DNA of 64,000 nucleotides from Alcanivorax quisquiliarum. GTDB lineage: Bacteria > Pseudomonadota > Gammaproteobacteria > Pseudomonadales > Alcanivoracaceae. Positions 48,964 to 62,557 of this stretch are shown piece after piece. A program made the position numbers and the translations under genes. Under the pieces are notes generated by a model. That model was not told the DNA's origin, did no database searches, and saw nothing but the letters and a program-made list of their open reading frames with translations. Within the stretch, counting starts at the first letter, position 1; each line of letters opens with the position of its first letter. The stretch spans positions 186,001-250,000 of the forward strand of contig NZ_JALKII010000005.1 in the NCBI RefSeq assembly GCF_023051175.1. Direction: 5' to 3'.

Positions 48964-50070
48964 TGGCAAGCGCTGTTCCAACAGGCGCCCATCCGGCGGG
49001 CGCTACTCCGGCGGGCACTATCCTGATCATGGCAGGTGGCACAGGCGGTCATGTGTTCCCGGCGCTGGCGGTGGCTGATGTGCTGCGCGAGCGCGGCTAC
49101 GAAATTCATTGGCTGGGCTCGGAGCATGGCATCGAAAATCGGCTGGTGCCGGCGGCAGGCTACCCGCTGCATACGCTGGCCGTGCAAGGCGTGCGCGGCG
49201 GCGGGTTGCGGCGCAAATTGCAAATGCCGCTGCAATTGTTGCGTGCCGTGCTGGCAGCGCGCAAAAAAATACATGCGCTGTCGCCGCGTCTGGTGCTGGG
49301 CTTTGGCGGCTTTGCCAGCGGCCCTGGCGGCATTGCCGCGCGCCTGTGCGGCGTGCCGCTGGTCATCCATGAACAGAATGCGATTCCCGGCCTGACCAAC
49401 CGCGTGCTGGCCCGCTTTTCCACACGCACGCTGGCCGGCTTCGATGGGGCATTCAAAAGCAAGGCGGTATTTGTCGGCAACCCGGTGCGCGACGCTATTG
49501 CCGCGCTGCCGACGCCGGCCGAGCGCTACACAGAACGCGAAGGGCCGCTGCGCATTCTTGTGCTCGGTGGCAGCCAGGGAGCACAGGCACTGAACAATCG
49601 GCTGCCGGCGGCGCTGGCCGGGCTGTTCGGTGATGAGCCGGTAATGGTGCGGCACCAGGCTGGCCGCGGGCAGGTGCCGCAAACCGAAACGCTTTATCAG
49701 GCGGTTTCACTGCCGGCAACGGTAGAAGAATTTATCGATGACATGGCGGCCGCGTATGGCTGGGCGGATCTGGTGATCTGTCGCGCCGGCGCCTCGACAG
49801 TGTCCGAGCTGGCCGTAGCAGGGCTGGCCGCGCTGTTCGTGCCGCTACCCACGGCCGTAGACGATCATCAGACCCATAACGCGAGCTGGCTGGCAGCGCG
49901 GAATGCCGCACGGCTGTTGCCGCAGCAGGCACTGGACGCAGGCGGGCTGGCGGAAAAACTCGCCGGCCTGCGCGATCGTTCCGCGCTGCTGGAAATGGCA
50001 ACTCGAGCCCACGCTGTGGCGCTGCCGGGCAGCGCAACACGGGTGGCAGATATTTGTGAGGAGGTGCTGC

Positions 50071-50078
<8 letters not shown>
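48963..50078 (+). CDS. murG: Lipid II synthase MurG
   Basis: A 371-residue GT28 glycosyltransferase that adds GlcNAc to lipid I on the inner face of the membrane. The first glycine-rich loop is [14 protein letters not shown], the second [11 protein letters not shown], and the UDP-GlcNAc site is [13 protein letters not shown]. The first 18 residues contain an Ala/Gly/Pro-rich repeat ([13 protein letters not shown]) not usual in MurG, so the true start may be internal, though ATG 48963 overlapping the ftsW stop fits coupling. Confidence 0.96.
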
Positions 50079-53273
<3,195 letters not shown>

Positions 53274-53276
53274 ACC

Positions 53277-54512
53277 ATGGCTAATTCCACAGACCGTATG
53301 ATCGTTGGCCTCGATATCGGCACCTCGAAAGTGGTGGCTATCGTCGGCCAGGTAAACGCCGACGGTGCGATGGAGGTCATCGGTATCGGCTCGCAGCCGT
53401 CACGCGGCATGAAGAAAGGCGTGGTGGTGGATATCGAAGCGACCGTGCGCTCGATCCAGCGTGCCGTTGAAGAAGCAGAGTTGATGGCCGGCTGCCAGAT
53501 TCATTCGGTATATGGTGGCATCGCCGGCAGCCACGTGCGCAGCCTGAACAGCCACGGCATCGTCGCAATCCGTGATCGTGAAGTGTTGCCGGCCGATATC
53601 GATCGCGTGATCGACGCGGCTCAAGCGGTGGCCATTCCCGCCGACCAGCGCACCCTGCACGTGCTGCCGCAGGAATATGTAGTGGACAACCAGGAAGGCG
53701 TGCGCGAGCCGGTGGGCATGAGTGGTGTCCGCCTGGAAGCAAAAGTGCATCTGGTCACTTGCGCCGTGAACGCCGCCCAGAACGTGGAAAAATGCGTGCG
53801 CCGTTGTGGGCTTGAAGTCGAGGACATGATCCTTGAACAACTGGCGTCCAGTTACGCCGTGCTCACCGAAGACGAGCGCGAGCTGGGTGTGTGCATGGTG
53901 GATATCGGCGGCGGCACCACCGACATCGCCATCTTTACCGAAGGCGCGATCCGGCACACGGCGAACATTCCTATCGCCGGCGATCAGGTCACCAATGACA
54001 TTGCTATGGCGCTGCGCACGCCGAAACAGTACGCCGAAGAAATCAAGATGAAATATGCCTGCGCGCTGACCCAGCTGGCCGGCGCCGATGAAACCATCAA
54101 GGTGCCCTCCGTGGGTGATCGGCCGCCGCGCACGCTCAGCCGCCAGAACCTGGCCGAAGTTGTCGAGCCCCGTTATGACGAGCTGTTCACGCTGATTCAG
54201 GCAGAGCTGCGGCGCAGCGGCTTCGAAGATCTGATCCCCGGCGGCATCGTGCTCACCGGTGGGTCGGCAAAGATCGAAGGCGCGCTGGAGCTGGCAGAAG
54301 AAATCTTCCACATGCCGGTACGGCTGGGCATGCCGCAGGGCGTGGCCGGCCTGACGGATGTGGTACGCAATCCGATCTACGCCACCGCCGTCGGGCTGTT
54401 GCTGTACGGGCAGCGGATGGAACAGGAAGGCCGGGGCGGCCGCCGCGATTCGCAGGAAGGCGGCATCGACTGGCTGGAAAAAGTGAAAAGCTGGTTCAAG
54501 GGCAATTTTTAG
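53277..54512 (+). CDS. ftsA: Cell division protein FtsA
   Basis: A 411-residue actin-like ATPase. The phosphate 1 loop is VGLDIGTSKVVAIVG, phosphate 2 is MVDIGGGTTDIAIF, and the adenosine motif is GGIVLTGGSAKIEG. The C-terminal amphipathic helix WLEKVKSWFKGNF tethers FtsZ filaments to the membrane. A small stem GGGCC-ATCA-GGCCC (54512-54525) follows; 131 bases separate it from ftsZ, room for extra ftsZ expression signals. Confidence 0.97.
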   Translation: MANSTDRMIVGLDIGTSKVVAIVGQVNADGAMEVIGIGSQPSRGMKKGVVVDIEATVRSIQRAVEEAELMAGCQIHSVYGGIAGSHVRSLNSHGIVAIRDREVLPADIDRVIDAAQAVAIPADQRTLHVLPQEYVVDNQEGVREPVGMSGVRLEAKVHLVTCAVNAAQNVEKCVRRCGLEVEDMILEQLASSYAVLTEDERELGVCMVDIGGGTTDIAIFTEGAIRHTANIPIAGDQVTNDIAMALRTPKQYAEEIKMKYACALTQLAGADETIKVPSVGDRPPRTLSRQNLAEVVEPRYDELFTLIQAELRRSGFEDLIPGGIVLTGGSAKIEGALELAEEIFHMPVRLGMPQGVAGLTDVVRNPIYATAVGLLLYGQRMEQEGRGGRRDSQEGGIDWLEKVKSWFKGNF

Positions 54513-54643
54513 GGCCATCAGGCCCCGGCCGCAATGCGGCTGGCACGGCGGGCATGGGCCGGCCGTGCAACGAGGTTCCTGGCGGGGCAGAGGCCACGCT
54601 GGAACGATTCAACGACACAGGGATGCAAAACGGGAGATCAATC

Positions 54644-55804
54644 ATGCAATTCAAACTGGAAGACAGCGTGCCGCATGGTGCGGTGATCAAAGTAGTGGGC
54701 GTTGGTGGTGGTGGTGGTAACGCGGTAGACCACATGGTGCGCTCGAACGTCGAAGGCGTGGAATTCATTTGCGCCAATACCGATGCACAAGCACTGCGCA
54801 ACGCCTCGGCACGCACAGTGATTCAGCTCGGCAGCCAGGTCACCAAAGGTCTGGGTGCGGGCGCCAACCCGGAGATAGGCCGGCAATCGGCAATAGAAGA
54901 TCGCGAGCGCCTGGCGGAGCTGCTGGACGGCGCCGACATGGTGTTCGTGACCGCCGGCATGGGCGGCGGTACCGGCACCGGTGCAGCGCCCATCGTCGCC
55001 GAAGTGGCTCGCGAGCTGGGTATCCTGACCGTCGCGGTAGTGACCAAGCCGTTCCCGTTCGAAGGCCGCAAGCGTCTGAAAATCGCAGAAGAGGGCGTGA
55101 ACGAGCTGCGCCAGCACGTGGATTCGCTGATCACCATTCCCAACGAGAAGCTGCAAGCGGTACTGGGCGGCTCCACCAGCCTGCTGGACGCCTTCAAGGC
55201 CGCCAACGATGTGCTGCTCGGTGCTGTGAAGGGGATCGCGGATCTGATCGTCAAGCCGGGTATGATCAACGTCGATTTCGCCGACGTACGCACCGTAATG
55301 AGTGAAATGGGCATGGCGATGATGGGCACCGGCACCGCCCGCGGTGAAGGCCGGGCCGAAGCGGCTGCCAACGCAGCCATCTCCAGCCCGCTGCTGGAAG
55401 ATGTCGATCTGCACGGCGCACGGGGTATCCTGATCAACATCACCGCCAGCGAATCCATCTCGTTGCAGGAGTTCACCACGGTCGGTGACGTGATCCAGGA
55501 ACTGGCCTCCGACGACGCCAACGTGATCATCGGCACCGCCATTGATCCCGATATGGATGACGAGCTGACCGTTACCGTGGTCGCCACCGGGCTGGGCGCG
55601 GCACAGGAACTAAAAGTTGTTCGCGGCAATCAAACTCCTGTACGCGCTGACGGTCGTGTGGATTACGGCGAGCTGGAACGCCCGGCATTCGGTCGCAAAA
55701 ACCCGATGACGGAAGCGCGGCGCAACGCTCAGGCAGCGATGAACTCGGCAGAGGATCTGGATTTCATCGATATCCCGACCTTCCTGCGGCGCCAGGCGGA
55801 CTGA
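54644..55804 (+). CDS. ftsZ: Cell division GTPase FtsZ
   Basis: A 386-residue tubulin homologue. GVGGGGGNAVDHM is the N-terminal nucleotide loop, GMGGGTGTGAAP the tubulin signature, and NVDFADVRTVM the T7 region. The C-terminal peptide DFIDIPTFLRRQAD binds FtsA and ZipA. ATG 54644 follows GGGAG; an upstream in-frame extension is not FtsZ-like. It is the last gene of the dcw cluster before lpxC. Confidence 0.98.
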   Translation: MQFKLEDSVPHGAVIKVVGVGGGGGNAVDHMVRSNVEGVEFICANTDAQALRNASARTVIQLGSQVTKGLGAGANPEIGRQSAIEDRERLAELLDGADMVFVTAGMGGGTGTGAAPIVAEVARELGILTVAVVTKPFPFEGRKRLKIAEEGVNELRQHVDSLITIPNEKLQAVLGGSTSLLDAFKAANDVLLGAVKGIADLIVKPGMINVDFADVRTVMSEMGMAMMGTGTARGEGRAEAAANAAISSPLLEDVDLHGARGILINITASESISLQEFTTVGDVIQELASDDANVIIGTAIDPDMDDELTVTVVATGLGAAQELKVVRGNQTPVRADGRVDYGELERPAFGRKNPMTEARRNAQAAMNSAEDLDFIDIPTFLRRQAD

Positions 55805-55825
55805 TCAGCGTCCGCCCGGTCAATT

Positions 55826-55843
55826 GGTGGGCTTCGGCCCACC
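55826..55843 (+). terminator. Hairpin between ftsZ and lpxC
   Basis: A perfect 7-bp stem GGTGGGC/GCCCACC with a TTCG tetraloop, 21 bases after ftsZ. No T-run, so it may pause or stabilise rather than terminate. Confidence 0.45.
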
Positions 55844-55967
55844 GGGCCTGCGGAAAGGCGAAACGGATAATGGTACAGAACAGGTGGGTCTGTTAGGATC
55901 GCCCCCCCTTATTCTGTGTTCAGCAGCGCGGTATCATGTGTGATGCCGTCAAGATAGCGACAGATCC

Positions 55968-56882
55968 ATGATCAGACAGCGAACCCTGAAGAACGTCATC
56001 CGAGCGACCGGTATCGGCTTGCATACGGGTGAAAAGGTCTACCTCACCGTGCGCCCGGCGCCAGTGGATGCCGGAATCATTTTCCGGCGCGTGGACCTCG
56101 ACCCGGTAGTCGAGATCGAGGCCAACGCGGAAAACGTAGGCGAAACCACCTTGTCGTCCACCCTCGTCAAGGATGGCGTGAAAGTCGGCACGGTGGAGCA
56201 CCTGCTCTCGGCGATGGCCGGGCTGGGCATCGACAATGCCTATGTGGAGCTGTCGGCGCCGGAAGTGCCCATCATGGACGGCAGCGCCGGCCCCTTCGTG
56301 TTTCTGCTGCAATCGGCAGGCATTCAGGAACAGGCGGCGGCGAAAAAGTTCATTCGCATCAAGCGCAAGGTCTCGATCGAAGAGGGTGACAAGTCAGCCA
56401 CCTTTGTGCCGTTCAACGGCTTCAAAGTCAGCTTTTCGATCGAGTTCGACCATCCTGTGTTTGCCAACCGCTCACAAATGGCGAGCATCGACTTTTCCTC
56501 CACCTCGTTTGTGAAGGAAGTGGCGCGTGCACGCACCTTCGGGTTCATGCGGGATATCGAATACCTGCGCTCGCAGAACCTGGCGCTTGGCGGCAGCGTG
56601 GATAACGCCATCGTGGTGGATGATTTCCGCATCCTCAACGAAGACGGGCTGCGCTACGAAGACGAATTCGTCAAACACAAGATGCTGGATGCCATCGGTG
56701 ATCTGTATCTGCTGGGCTACAGCCTGATCGGCGAATTCGTCGGCCATAAATCCGGCCACGCATTGAACAACCAGCTGCTGCGCAAACTGATCAAGGAAAC
56801 TGATGCCTGGGAAGTGGTGACCTTCGAGGACGCCTCTACCGCACCGATTTCCTATATGAAACCCGTACTCGCCAGCGAGTAA
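55968..56882 (+). CDS. lpxC: UDP-3-O-acyl-GlcNAc deacetylase LpxC
   Basis: A 304-residue zinc enzyme, the committed step of lipid A synthesis. It starts [22 protein letters not shown]. Zinc ligands are the His in [19 protein letters not shown] and the His and Asp in [10 protein letters not shown], with [10 protein letters not shown] supplying the catalytic His. The gap of 163 bases after ftsZ suggests its own promoter. A terminator follows. Confidence 0.97.
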   Translation: MIRQRTLKNVIRATGIGLHTGEKVYLTVRPAPVDAGIIFRRVDLDPVVEIEANAENVGETTLSSTLVKDGVKVGTVEHLLSAMAGLGIDNAYVELSAPEVPIMDGSAGPFVFLLQSAGIQEQAAAKKFIRIKRKVSIEEGDKSATFVPFNGFKVSFSIEFDHPVFANRSQMASIDFSSTSFVKEVARARTFGFMRDIEYLRSQNLALGGSVDNAIVVDDFRILNEDGLRYEDEFVKHKMLDAIGDLYLLGYSLIGEFVGHKSGHALNNQLLRKLIKETDAWEVVTFEDASTAPISYMKPVLASE

Positions 56883-56976
56883 CGGCACGACGATCGAAGG
56901 GGTTGCCCTGGCCCCGGCGATCGCCTGGCCGGATCACTGCCTCCACGGAAAGGCAGAGCAGTCAACGTCGTTGAAT

Positions 56977-57013
56977 ACAAAGGCCTGGTCTCCCGCCAGG
57001 CCTTTGTTATTTT
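56977..57013 (+). terminator. Intrinsic terminator after lpxC
   Basis: A 12-bp stem ACAAAGGCCTGG/CCAGGCCTTTGT with a 7-base loop, followed by TATTTT. Confidence 0.88.
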
Positions 57014-57044
57014 CAAGTGCCACGAAAATATTTTCTGCCATGAT

Positions 57045-57215
57045 TTCCCCCTCTCCCCTTGTGGGAGAGGGGTTGGGGGAGAGGGGGCCGAGCATCCAGC
57101 CGGCACAATGCGAGCTACATACTATGTTACTTTCACTTGGCTTCATTAAATATTAAAAAAATACACAGCTAAAAAATATCCGAGCAATGGTCAGTTTCGT
57201 TTTGGATGAAGTGAC
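57045..57215. repeat. 171-bp direct repeat with REP-like palindrome, copy 1
   Basis: Begins with a palindromic block (CCCCTCTCCC ... GGGAGAGGGG, then TTGGGGGAGAGGGGG) followed by about 125 AT-rich bases. The whole segment aligns without gaps to 57375-57545, exactly 330 bases downstream, with scattered substitutions. Confidence 0.85.
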
Positions 57216-57237
57216 AGGAAGATTTCCCCTGCCATAA

Positions 57238-57280
57238 TTTCCCCCTCTCCCCAACCCCTCTCCCACAAGGGGAGAGGGGC
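57238..57280. repeat. REP-like palindrome, inverted copy
   Basis: Reverse complement of the palindromic block in the flanking copies: CCCCCTCTCCCCAACCCC then CACAAGGGGAGAGGGG. It sits between the two direct repeats, giving an alternating orientation like a BIME. Confidence 0.8.
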
Positions 57281-57374
57281 TTAAGAAAAATCTGCGGCAG
57301 TGTGTTTGCTTCCATGGACAAGCGAAGCACAGAAAAGCCACGGGCTAGCTCGAAAGGTAAATAAAGAAATTCTT

Positions 57375-57545
57375 GCTCCCCTCTCCCCTTGTGGGAGAGG
57401 GGTTGGGGGAGAGGGGGCCGAGCTTCCAGCCGGCACGATGCGAGCTACATGTCATGTTGCTTTCATTTCGCTTCTTTAAATTCCAAAAAAAACTACAGCC
57501 AAAAAGTAGCCGAGCGATCGCCAGCTTCGTTTTGAATCAGGTGAC
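57375..57545. repeat. 171-bp direct repeat with REP-like palindrome, copy 2
   Basis: Second copy of the element at 57045-57215, offset by exactly 330 bases. It carries the same palindromic head, CCGAGC-TCCAGCCGGCAC and the AT-rich tail. Confidence 0.85.
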
Positions 57546-57793
57546 GCGGTAGCGACTGAAAGCGGCACTGTGCGTAATGGGGCTCCAGATTTCCTGCCTG
57601 GAGAGTGGCGGGCCGCTTTCACCGCACGAGCTTGGTCAAGGTGGCTTTTACGCGGTGGGGTAGTCAGATCAGGCGCCACTCAATTTCCGGTATTGAACGG
57701 CGCGCTGTTTTCCGTACCGGGCGCTGCTTTGTTTCCCGTGCCGGGCACCGCGCTGTTCCCGCGATAGCCCTGAACTCTTGTGTTTGCCTGCGG
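57546..57793. other. Intergenic DNA with a short 24-bp tandem repeat
   Basis: Mostly featureless. Two to three copies of a 24-base unit (GTTTTCCGTACCGGGCGCTG, GTTTCCCGTGCCGGGCACCG) lie near 57707-57763. One plus-strand frame over it would encode repeated LF(P/S)VPG(A/T)A, but there is no ribosome site or homology to support a gene. Confidence 0.45.
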
Positions 57794-58234
57794 TCAGTCT
57801 GCGAGGTGTGCCAGTTTCAGCAAGGCTTCACGCAAATCTTCGTCGTCGATCCCTTGTGCCGCTTCCCGTAGGCAGGCCGCAGCAGAAGCGGGCAGGGTGC
57901 GGGCCGGTTGGGAGCTTGCCGGAGCGGCGGCGACGGCAGGGCGCAGCGCGGCATCGCGATTGATGCGGATGTCCCATTCACTGGCTTGCAGCTCGCGGGC
58001 AATGCGTGGCGCATGAAAGCGTAATAACTGGGCGACGGCATTGTTGTCGGCCATCAGCAAGAGCCGGCCCTCTTCCTGCACGATGTGCACCCGCTCGGCC
58101 AGCGCTGGCGGGAGTGCCCGGGAAGTGACAGCGGCGGGCGCGCGATATTCCGCGGCGCGGCGGCGCAGCTGCCCCAGGCTCCGGCTGGCGTTCAGCAAGC
58201 CATTAATTGAGCGCGGGCCAATTGCCTTAGCCAT
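57794..58234 (-). CDS. dciA: DciA-family replicative helicase loader (DUF721)
   Basis: A 146-residue DUF721 protein with the N-terminal helix INGLLNASRSLGQLRRRA and the KH-like domain ALAERVHIVQEEGRLLLMADNNAVAQLLRFHAPRI. DciA loads DnaB at replication forks in bacteria lacking DnaC/DnaI, as most gammaproteobacteria do. The alanine-rich C-terminal third is probably flexible. It is divergent from the M23 peptidase; this dciA-M23-secA arrangement downstream of lpxC is conserved in relatives. Confidence 0.85.
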   Translation of the reverse strand: MAKAIGPRSINGLLNASRSLGQLRRRAAEYRAPAAVTSRALPPALAERVHIVQEEGRLLLMADNNAVAQLLRFHAPRIARELQASEWDIRINRDAALRPAVAAAPASSQPARTLPASAAACLREAAQGIDDEDLREALLKLAHLAD

Positions 58235-58245
58235 GATATTTACCT

Positions 58246-58251
58246 AGTATA
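58246..58251 (-). promoter_or_regulatory. Probable -10 element of dciA
   Basis: TATACT on the minus strand, only 11 bases before the dciA ATG, within an AT-rich divergent spacer. If used, the mRNA leader would be only a few bases long. Confidence 0.4.
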
Positions 58252-58339
58252 ACCGCACAAAATGTAAACAAATCATTAAATAAAGCCTAACCTTTTGATT
58301 TGCAGGGTTTTCTTTCCGAGCAGAGAGCAACCGGAACTT

Positions 58340-59272
58340 ATGAATATCATAGTCCTCAACAGTCGCGGCCACCAGTCGCGTGCCGTTCGTTTGCCACGCC
58401 GACTCCCCGCGCTGCTGCTCGCAGTGCTGCTCGTGATACCGGTCATGGCCGGAGTGGGGGCTTACTACGTCATGTATCACTGGGGCGACCCGGTGCTGGA
58501 TCAACGCATGACGGCGCGCTGGCAGGGCGAGCTGGAGGCCCAGCGCGATGCGCTCAACGATATCAATCGCCGCACCGATGAAGAGTTGCGTGCGCTGACC
58601 GTGCGTCTGGCGGATTTGCAGGCCCGCCTGATGCGCATCGACGCGCTCGGCGAGCGGCTGGTGGACCTGGCCGGCATCCCCGGCGATGAGTTCGATTTCA
58701 GCGCTCCGGCTGCCGTCGGCGGCCCGGAACTTCCCGAAGAACGCTCCCTTGCTTACACCGCGCCCTCCTTTACAGATGCTCTGACTGATCTCGCCGTCAC
58801 CCTGGATCGCCGTGAAGACCAGCTCTCGATTCTGGAGCGCCTGATGGATAACCGCCGCATCGCCGCCAAAACGGAGCTTTCCGGCCGTCCGATTGTGCGC
58901 GGCTGGTTGTCATCACGATTCGGCCAGCGCACCGATCCGTTCAGTGGCCGCCTGACAATGCACCGCGGTGTGGATTTTGCGGCCAAGGAAGGATCGGATG
59001 TGATCGCGACCGGCGCAGGTGTGGTCACGTTTGCCGGCCAGCGTTGGGGCTACGGTAATCTGGTGGAAGTGAATCACGGCAACGGTATCGCTACGCGCTA
59101 TGCTCACATGAAGGAAGTGCTGGTCAATGCGGGGGATATCGTGCGTGCGGGTGATGTGATTGCGACAGTCGGCTCGACCGGCCGTTCCACCGGGCCGCAT
59201 GTGCATTATGAAGTGCTGCGCAACGGCCGGCAGGTGGATCCGACCCCCTATATCGTGCGCGCCCGTCGCTAA
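58340..59272 (+). CDS. M23 family (LytM-domain) peptidase
   Basis: A 310-residue envelope protein: cytoplasmic N-terminal 25 residues, one membrane helix (ALLLAVLLVIPVMAGVGAYYV), a coiled coil (residues about 60-110, rich in Glu/Arg/Leu), then a C-terminal M23 domain. Zinc-binding HRGVD and the HVHYE motif are intact, with SRFGQRTDPFSG before them, so it is likely an active peptidoglycan endopeptidase. ATG 58340 is favoured. Lies upstream of secA, as in many gammaproteobacteria. Confidence 0.88.
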   Translation: MNIIVLNSRGHQSRAVRLPRRLPALLLAVLLVIPVMAGVGAYYVMYHWGDPVLDQRMTARWQGELEAQRDALNDINRRTDEELRALTVRLADLQARLMRIDALGERLVDLAGIPGDEFDFSAPAAVGGPELPEERSLAYTAPSFTDALTDLAVTLDRREDQLSILERLMDNRRIAAKTELSGRPIVRGWLSSRFGQRTDPFSGRLTMHRGVDFAAKEGSDVIATGAGVVTFAGQRWGYGNLVEVNHGNGIATRYAHMKEVLVNAGDIVRAGDVIATVGSTGRSTGPHVHYEVLRNGRQVDPTPYIVRARR

Positions 59273-59523
59273 CGTATGCCGGGTGGACGGGCGTAGCGGC
59301 TTGGTTCCAGCGTGATCGCCAGTCAGCCAGCTGCCGGACGCAGGTTCGCGATAACCGCAAGCGCCCGGGTAAGTCATTCTGCCAGCGCTTGGCAGAGTGC
59401 GCCTTGATCCGTAGTCTTATGGCCCCATGTTGCCAGACACCCCGTTTTATTGCGCAGGGTGTAGAATGGCCCGCCCGCGCCCTGACTGGCGCGCCCAATA
59501 CTTGAACAGACACCGGAAGTTCC
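59273..59523 (+). promoter_or_regulatory. secA upstream region
   Basis: 251 bases without a gene. TAGAAT at 59462-59467 is a good -10 element, but the -35 is unclear. An inverted repeat ACACCC/GGGTGT (about 59437-59462) overlaps the promoter region. No SecM-like reading frame is visible. Confidence 0.4.
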
Positions 59524-62259
59524 ATGCTCTCAGCTATTGTAAAGTCCATCTTCGGAAGCAAGAACGAACGCGAAATCAAGCGCATGCAGCGCATCGTCAA
59601 CGAGATCAATGCATTCGGAGAAGACCTGACGCAGGTGGACGATGCCACCCTTCAGGGCCGTACTGCGGAGCTGAAGCAGGCTTACCAGGAAGGCCGCTCG
59701 CTGGATGAGTTGCTGCCGGAAGCGTTTGCCGTGGTGCGTGAAGCTGCCACGCGAGTGATGGGCATGCGCCATTTCGATGTGCAGCTGATGGGCGGTATCG
59801 CCCTGCATGAAGGCCGCATCGCCGAAATGCGCACCGGTGAGGGCAAGACGCTCACGGCGACACTGCCGGTCTATCTCAATGCGTTGTCCGGCGAAGGCGT
59901 CCACGTGGTGACCGTGAACGATTATCTCGCCGAGCGTGACGCGAACTGGATGCGGCCGCTGTATGAGTTTCTCGGCTTGTCGGTGGGCGTGATCCTGTCG
60001 CAGCAACCGCCAGAGGTGAAGAAGGCCGCCTACGATGCCGACATCACCTACGGCACCAATAACGAATACGGCTTCGACTATCTGCGTGACAACATGGCCT
60101 TCCGCCTGGAAGACCGCGTGCAACGCCCCCTGAACTACGCGCTGGTGGATGAAGTCGACTCCATCCTGATCGACGAAGCCCGCACGCCGCTGATTATTTC
60201 CGGGCCCGCCTCGGACAGCTCCGAGCTGTACATACGTATCAATGAATTGATGCCGCGCCTGAAACCTCATAGCGAGGAAAAGGAAGGCCACTACATCATC
60301 GATGAAAAAGCCCGGCAGGTTGAGTTGACCGAAAATGGCCACCAGCTGATCGAACAACTGCTGACCGACTCGGGCCTGCTGGAGCAGGGCGAAAGCCTGT
60401 ATTCCGCGCAGAGCCTGAGCCTGCTGCATCATGTGCATGCGGCACTGAAAGCCCATGTGCTGTTTCACCGTGATCGCGACTACATCGTGCAGGAAGGCCA
60501 GATCGTCATTGTTGACGAGCACACCGGCCGCACCATGCCCGGCCGGCGCTGGTCGGAAGGTATCCACCAGGCAGTGGAAGCAAAAGAGAAACTGCAAATC
60601 CAGCAGGAAAACCAGACGCTGGCATCCACCACCTTCCAGAACTATTTCCGCCTGTATCGCAAACTGGCCGGCATGACCGGTACGGCGGATACCGAGGCAC
60701 CGGAATTTCGTCAGATTTACGGGCTTGATGTGGTGGTGATCCCGACACACCGCAAGATGGCCCGTATCGACGCCGATGACCTGGTATTCCTGTCGCTGGA
60801 AGAAAAATACGACGCTATCGTTGCGGAAGTGAAAAAAGCCGTGGAGAAAGGCGCGCCCGTGCTGGTGGGAACTGCCACCATCGCCGCATCGGAATTGCTG
60901 TCGGAACGCCTGAAAAAAGCAGGCGTGCCCCACCAGGTGCTCAACGCCAAGTTTCACCGCAAAGAAGCCGAGATCATTGCGCAGGCGGGCCGCCCCGGCG
61001 CGGTGACCATTGCTACCAACATGGCTGGTCGCGGAACCGATATCGTGCTCGGTGGTAATCCTGACGAAGCCATCCGTGCACTGGACAATCCCACCGAGGC
61101 CGAGATCGAAGCTGTCCGCGCCCGCTGGCAGGAAGATCACGACAAGGTACTTGCCGCTGGTGGCCTGCACATCATCGGCACCGAGCGGCACGAATCCCGC
61201 CGGATCGACAACCAGCTGCGTGGCCGGGCCGGCCGGCAGGGCGATCAGGGTTACACCCGCTTCTATCTGTCGATGGAAGATGACCTGATGCGCATCTTCG
61301 CCTCCGACCGCATCCGCAACATGATGCGCTCACTGGGGCTGGAGAAAGGCGAAGCCATCGAGCACCGCTGGGTCACCCGAGCCATTGAAAATGCCCAGCG
61401 CAAGGTTGAAGCACGGAATTTCGATATCCGTAAAAACCTGCTGGAATACGATGACGTATCCAACGACCAGCGCCGCGTGATCTACAATCAGCGCGACGAG
61501 ATCCTTGCGTCGGAAGACCTTTCCGAGAGCGTACGAGGTATCCGCCGCGATGTGATGACGGAAGTGGTGCACACTTACATGCCGCCGGCGTCCATCGAAG
61601 AGCAGTGGGATATCGAGGGCCTGGAGCGAGTGCTCGAAAGCGAATATCACGTGCAGGCGCCGGTGAGCAAATGGCTGGAAGAAGATACCAGCTTGCATAT
61701 CGAAGGTGTGATCGAACGCACTATCGCCACCATGGAGGCGGCCTACGCAGAAAAGGAAGCGCAAGTCGCCGAACTGGGTATTTCGCTGCGCAAAGTCGAG
61801 AAGCACCTGGTACTGCAAGTGCTGGATCGGCATTGGAAAGATCACCTGGCCAGCATGGATCACTTGCGCCAGGGCATTCACCTGCGTGGTTATGCACAGA
61901 AAAACCCGAAGCAGGAATACAAGCGCGAAGCGTTCGAGCTGTTCCAGGAAATGATGTCGCAAATCCAGCATGAGCTGATTCGAGTATTGAGCGCACTGGA
62001 ATTGCGTCGCGACGACGAAGTGGAGCGGCTTGAACAGCAGCGTGCCGAAGAAGCCCGTCGCCTTGCCGGCCAGATGCAGACCCAGACCCCACAGCAGGCA
62101 CCGCAACTGGGCGAGGGCAGCGCACCGCCGCCGCAGCCCGCGCGAGAGGCCGCAGCCCAGCCCTTCGTACGCGAAGGCCGCAAGCTGGGTCGCAACGAGC
62201 CATGCTGGTGCGAGTCGGGCAAAAAATACAAGCACTGCCATGGCCGCCTCGACGCCTGA
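59524..62259 (+). CDS. secA: Preprotein translocase ATPase SecA
   Basis: A 911-residue SecA, close to the 901 of E. coli. It drives secretory proteins through Sec[17 protein letters not shown] near residue 105 is Walker [21 protein letters not shown] contains Walker [12 protein letters not shown] and [16 protein letters not shown] are in the second nucleotide domain, and [14 protein letters not shown] is motif VI. A Gln/Pro-rich linker leads to the C-terminal zinc finger C-W-C-x8-C-H that binds SecB. No frame problems. Confidence 0.97.
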   Translation: MLSAIVKSIFGSKNEREIKRMQRIVNEINAFGEDLTQVDDATLQGRTAELKQAYQEGRSLDELLPEAFAVVREAATRVMGMRHFDVQLMGGIALHEGRIAEMRTGEGKTLTATLPVYLNALSGEGVHVVTVNDYLAERDANWMRPLYEFLGLSVGVILSQQPPEVKKAAYDADITYGTNNEYGFDYLRDNMAFRLEDRVQRPLNYALVDEVDSILIDEARTPLIISGPASDSSELYIRINELMPRLKPHSEEKEGHYIIDEKARQVELTENGHQLIEQLLTDSGLLEQGESLYSAQSLSLLHHVHAALKAHVLFHRDRDYIVQEGQIVIVDEHTGRTMPGRRWSEGIHQAVEAKEKLQIQQENQTLASTTFQNYFRLYRKLAGMTGTADTEAPEFRQIYGLDVVVIPTHRKMARIDADDLVFLSLEEKYDAIVAEVKKAVEKGAPVLVGTATIAASELLSERLKKAGVPHQVLNAKFHRKEAEIIAQAGRPGAVTIATNMAGRGTDIVLGGNPDEAIRALDNPTEAEIEAVRARWQEDHDKVLAAGGLHIIGTERHESRRIDNQLRGRAGRQGDQGYTRFYLSMEDDLMRIFASDRIRNMMRSLGLEKGEAIEHRWVTRAIENAQRKVEARNFDIRKNLLEYDDVSNDQRRVIYNQRDEILASEDLSESVRGIRRDVMTEVVHTYMPPASIEEQWDIEGLERVLESEYHVQAPVSKWLEEDTSLHIEGVIERTIATMEAAYAEKEAQVAELGISLRKVEKHLVLQVLDRHWKDHLASMDHLRQGIHLRGYAQKNPKQEYKREAFELFQEMMSQIQHELIRVLSALELRRDDEVERLEQQRAEEARRLAGQMQTQTPQQAPQLGEGSAPPPQPAREAAAQPFVREGRKLGRNEPCWCESGKKYKHCHGRLDA

Positions 62260-62557
62260 TAAGATAGCGCCTTTTGCCGCGCCTCAACGTTGAGCAAGGC
62301 GCAGAGAATGCGGAGAGGAAAGAGCGGATACGAGCGGCCAGCGGGCGGCCGACAGCCTCGCTGTGGTAAGAACCGGCGCGTCGCGGCTCCAAAGAGAGCG
62401 GCGAGGCGCCTGTTTTTTGAAAAGCCTTTCTTTTGCGAGAGCGGAACGCCAACATCCTCTTGAGGCACCAGGTTTTTAAAGCCTGCTCTTTCCCCTTGGG
62501 CGACGAACACAGCGCAGAACAGCCGCAGGCTGGCCCGGAGGTGAGCGAAGCGAATAA

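Noticed and set aside
59530-61191. 553-residue minus-strand open frame opposite secA
   Set aside because: Antisense shadow with His/Gln-rich composition and no domain signatures.
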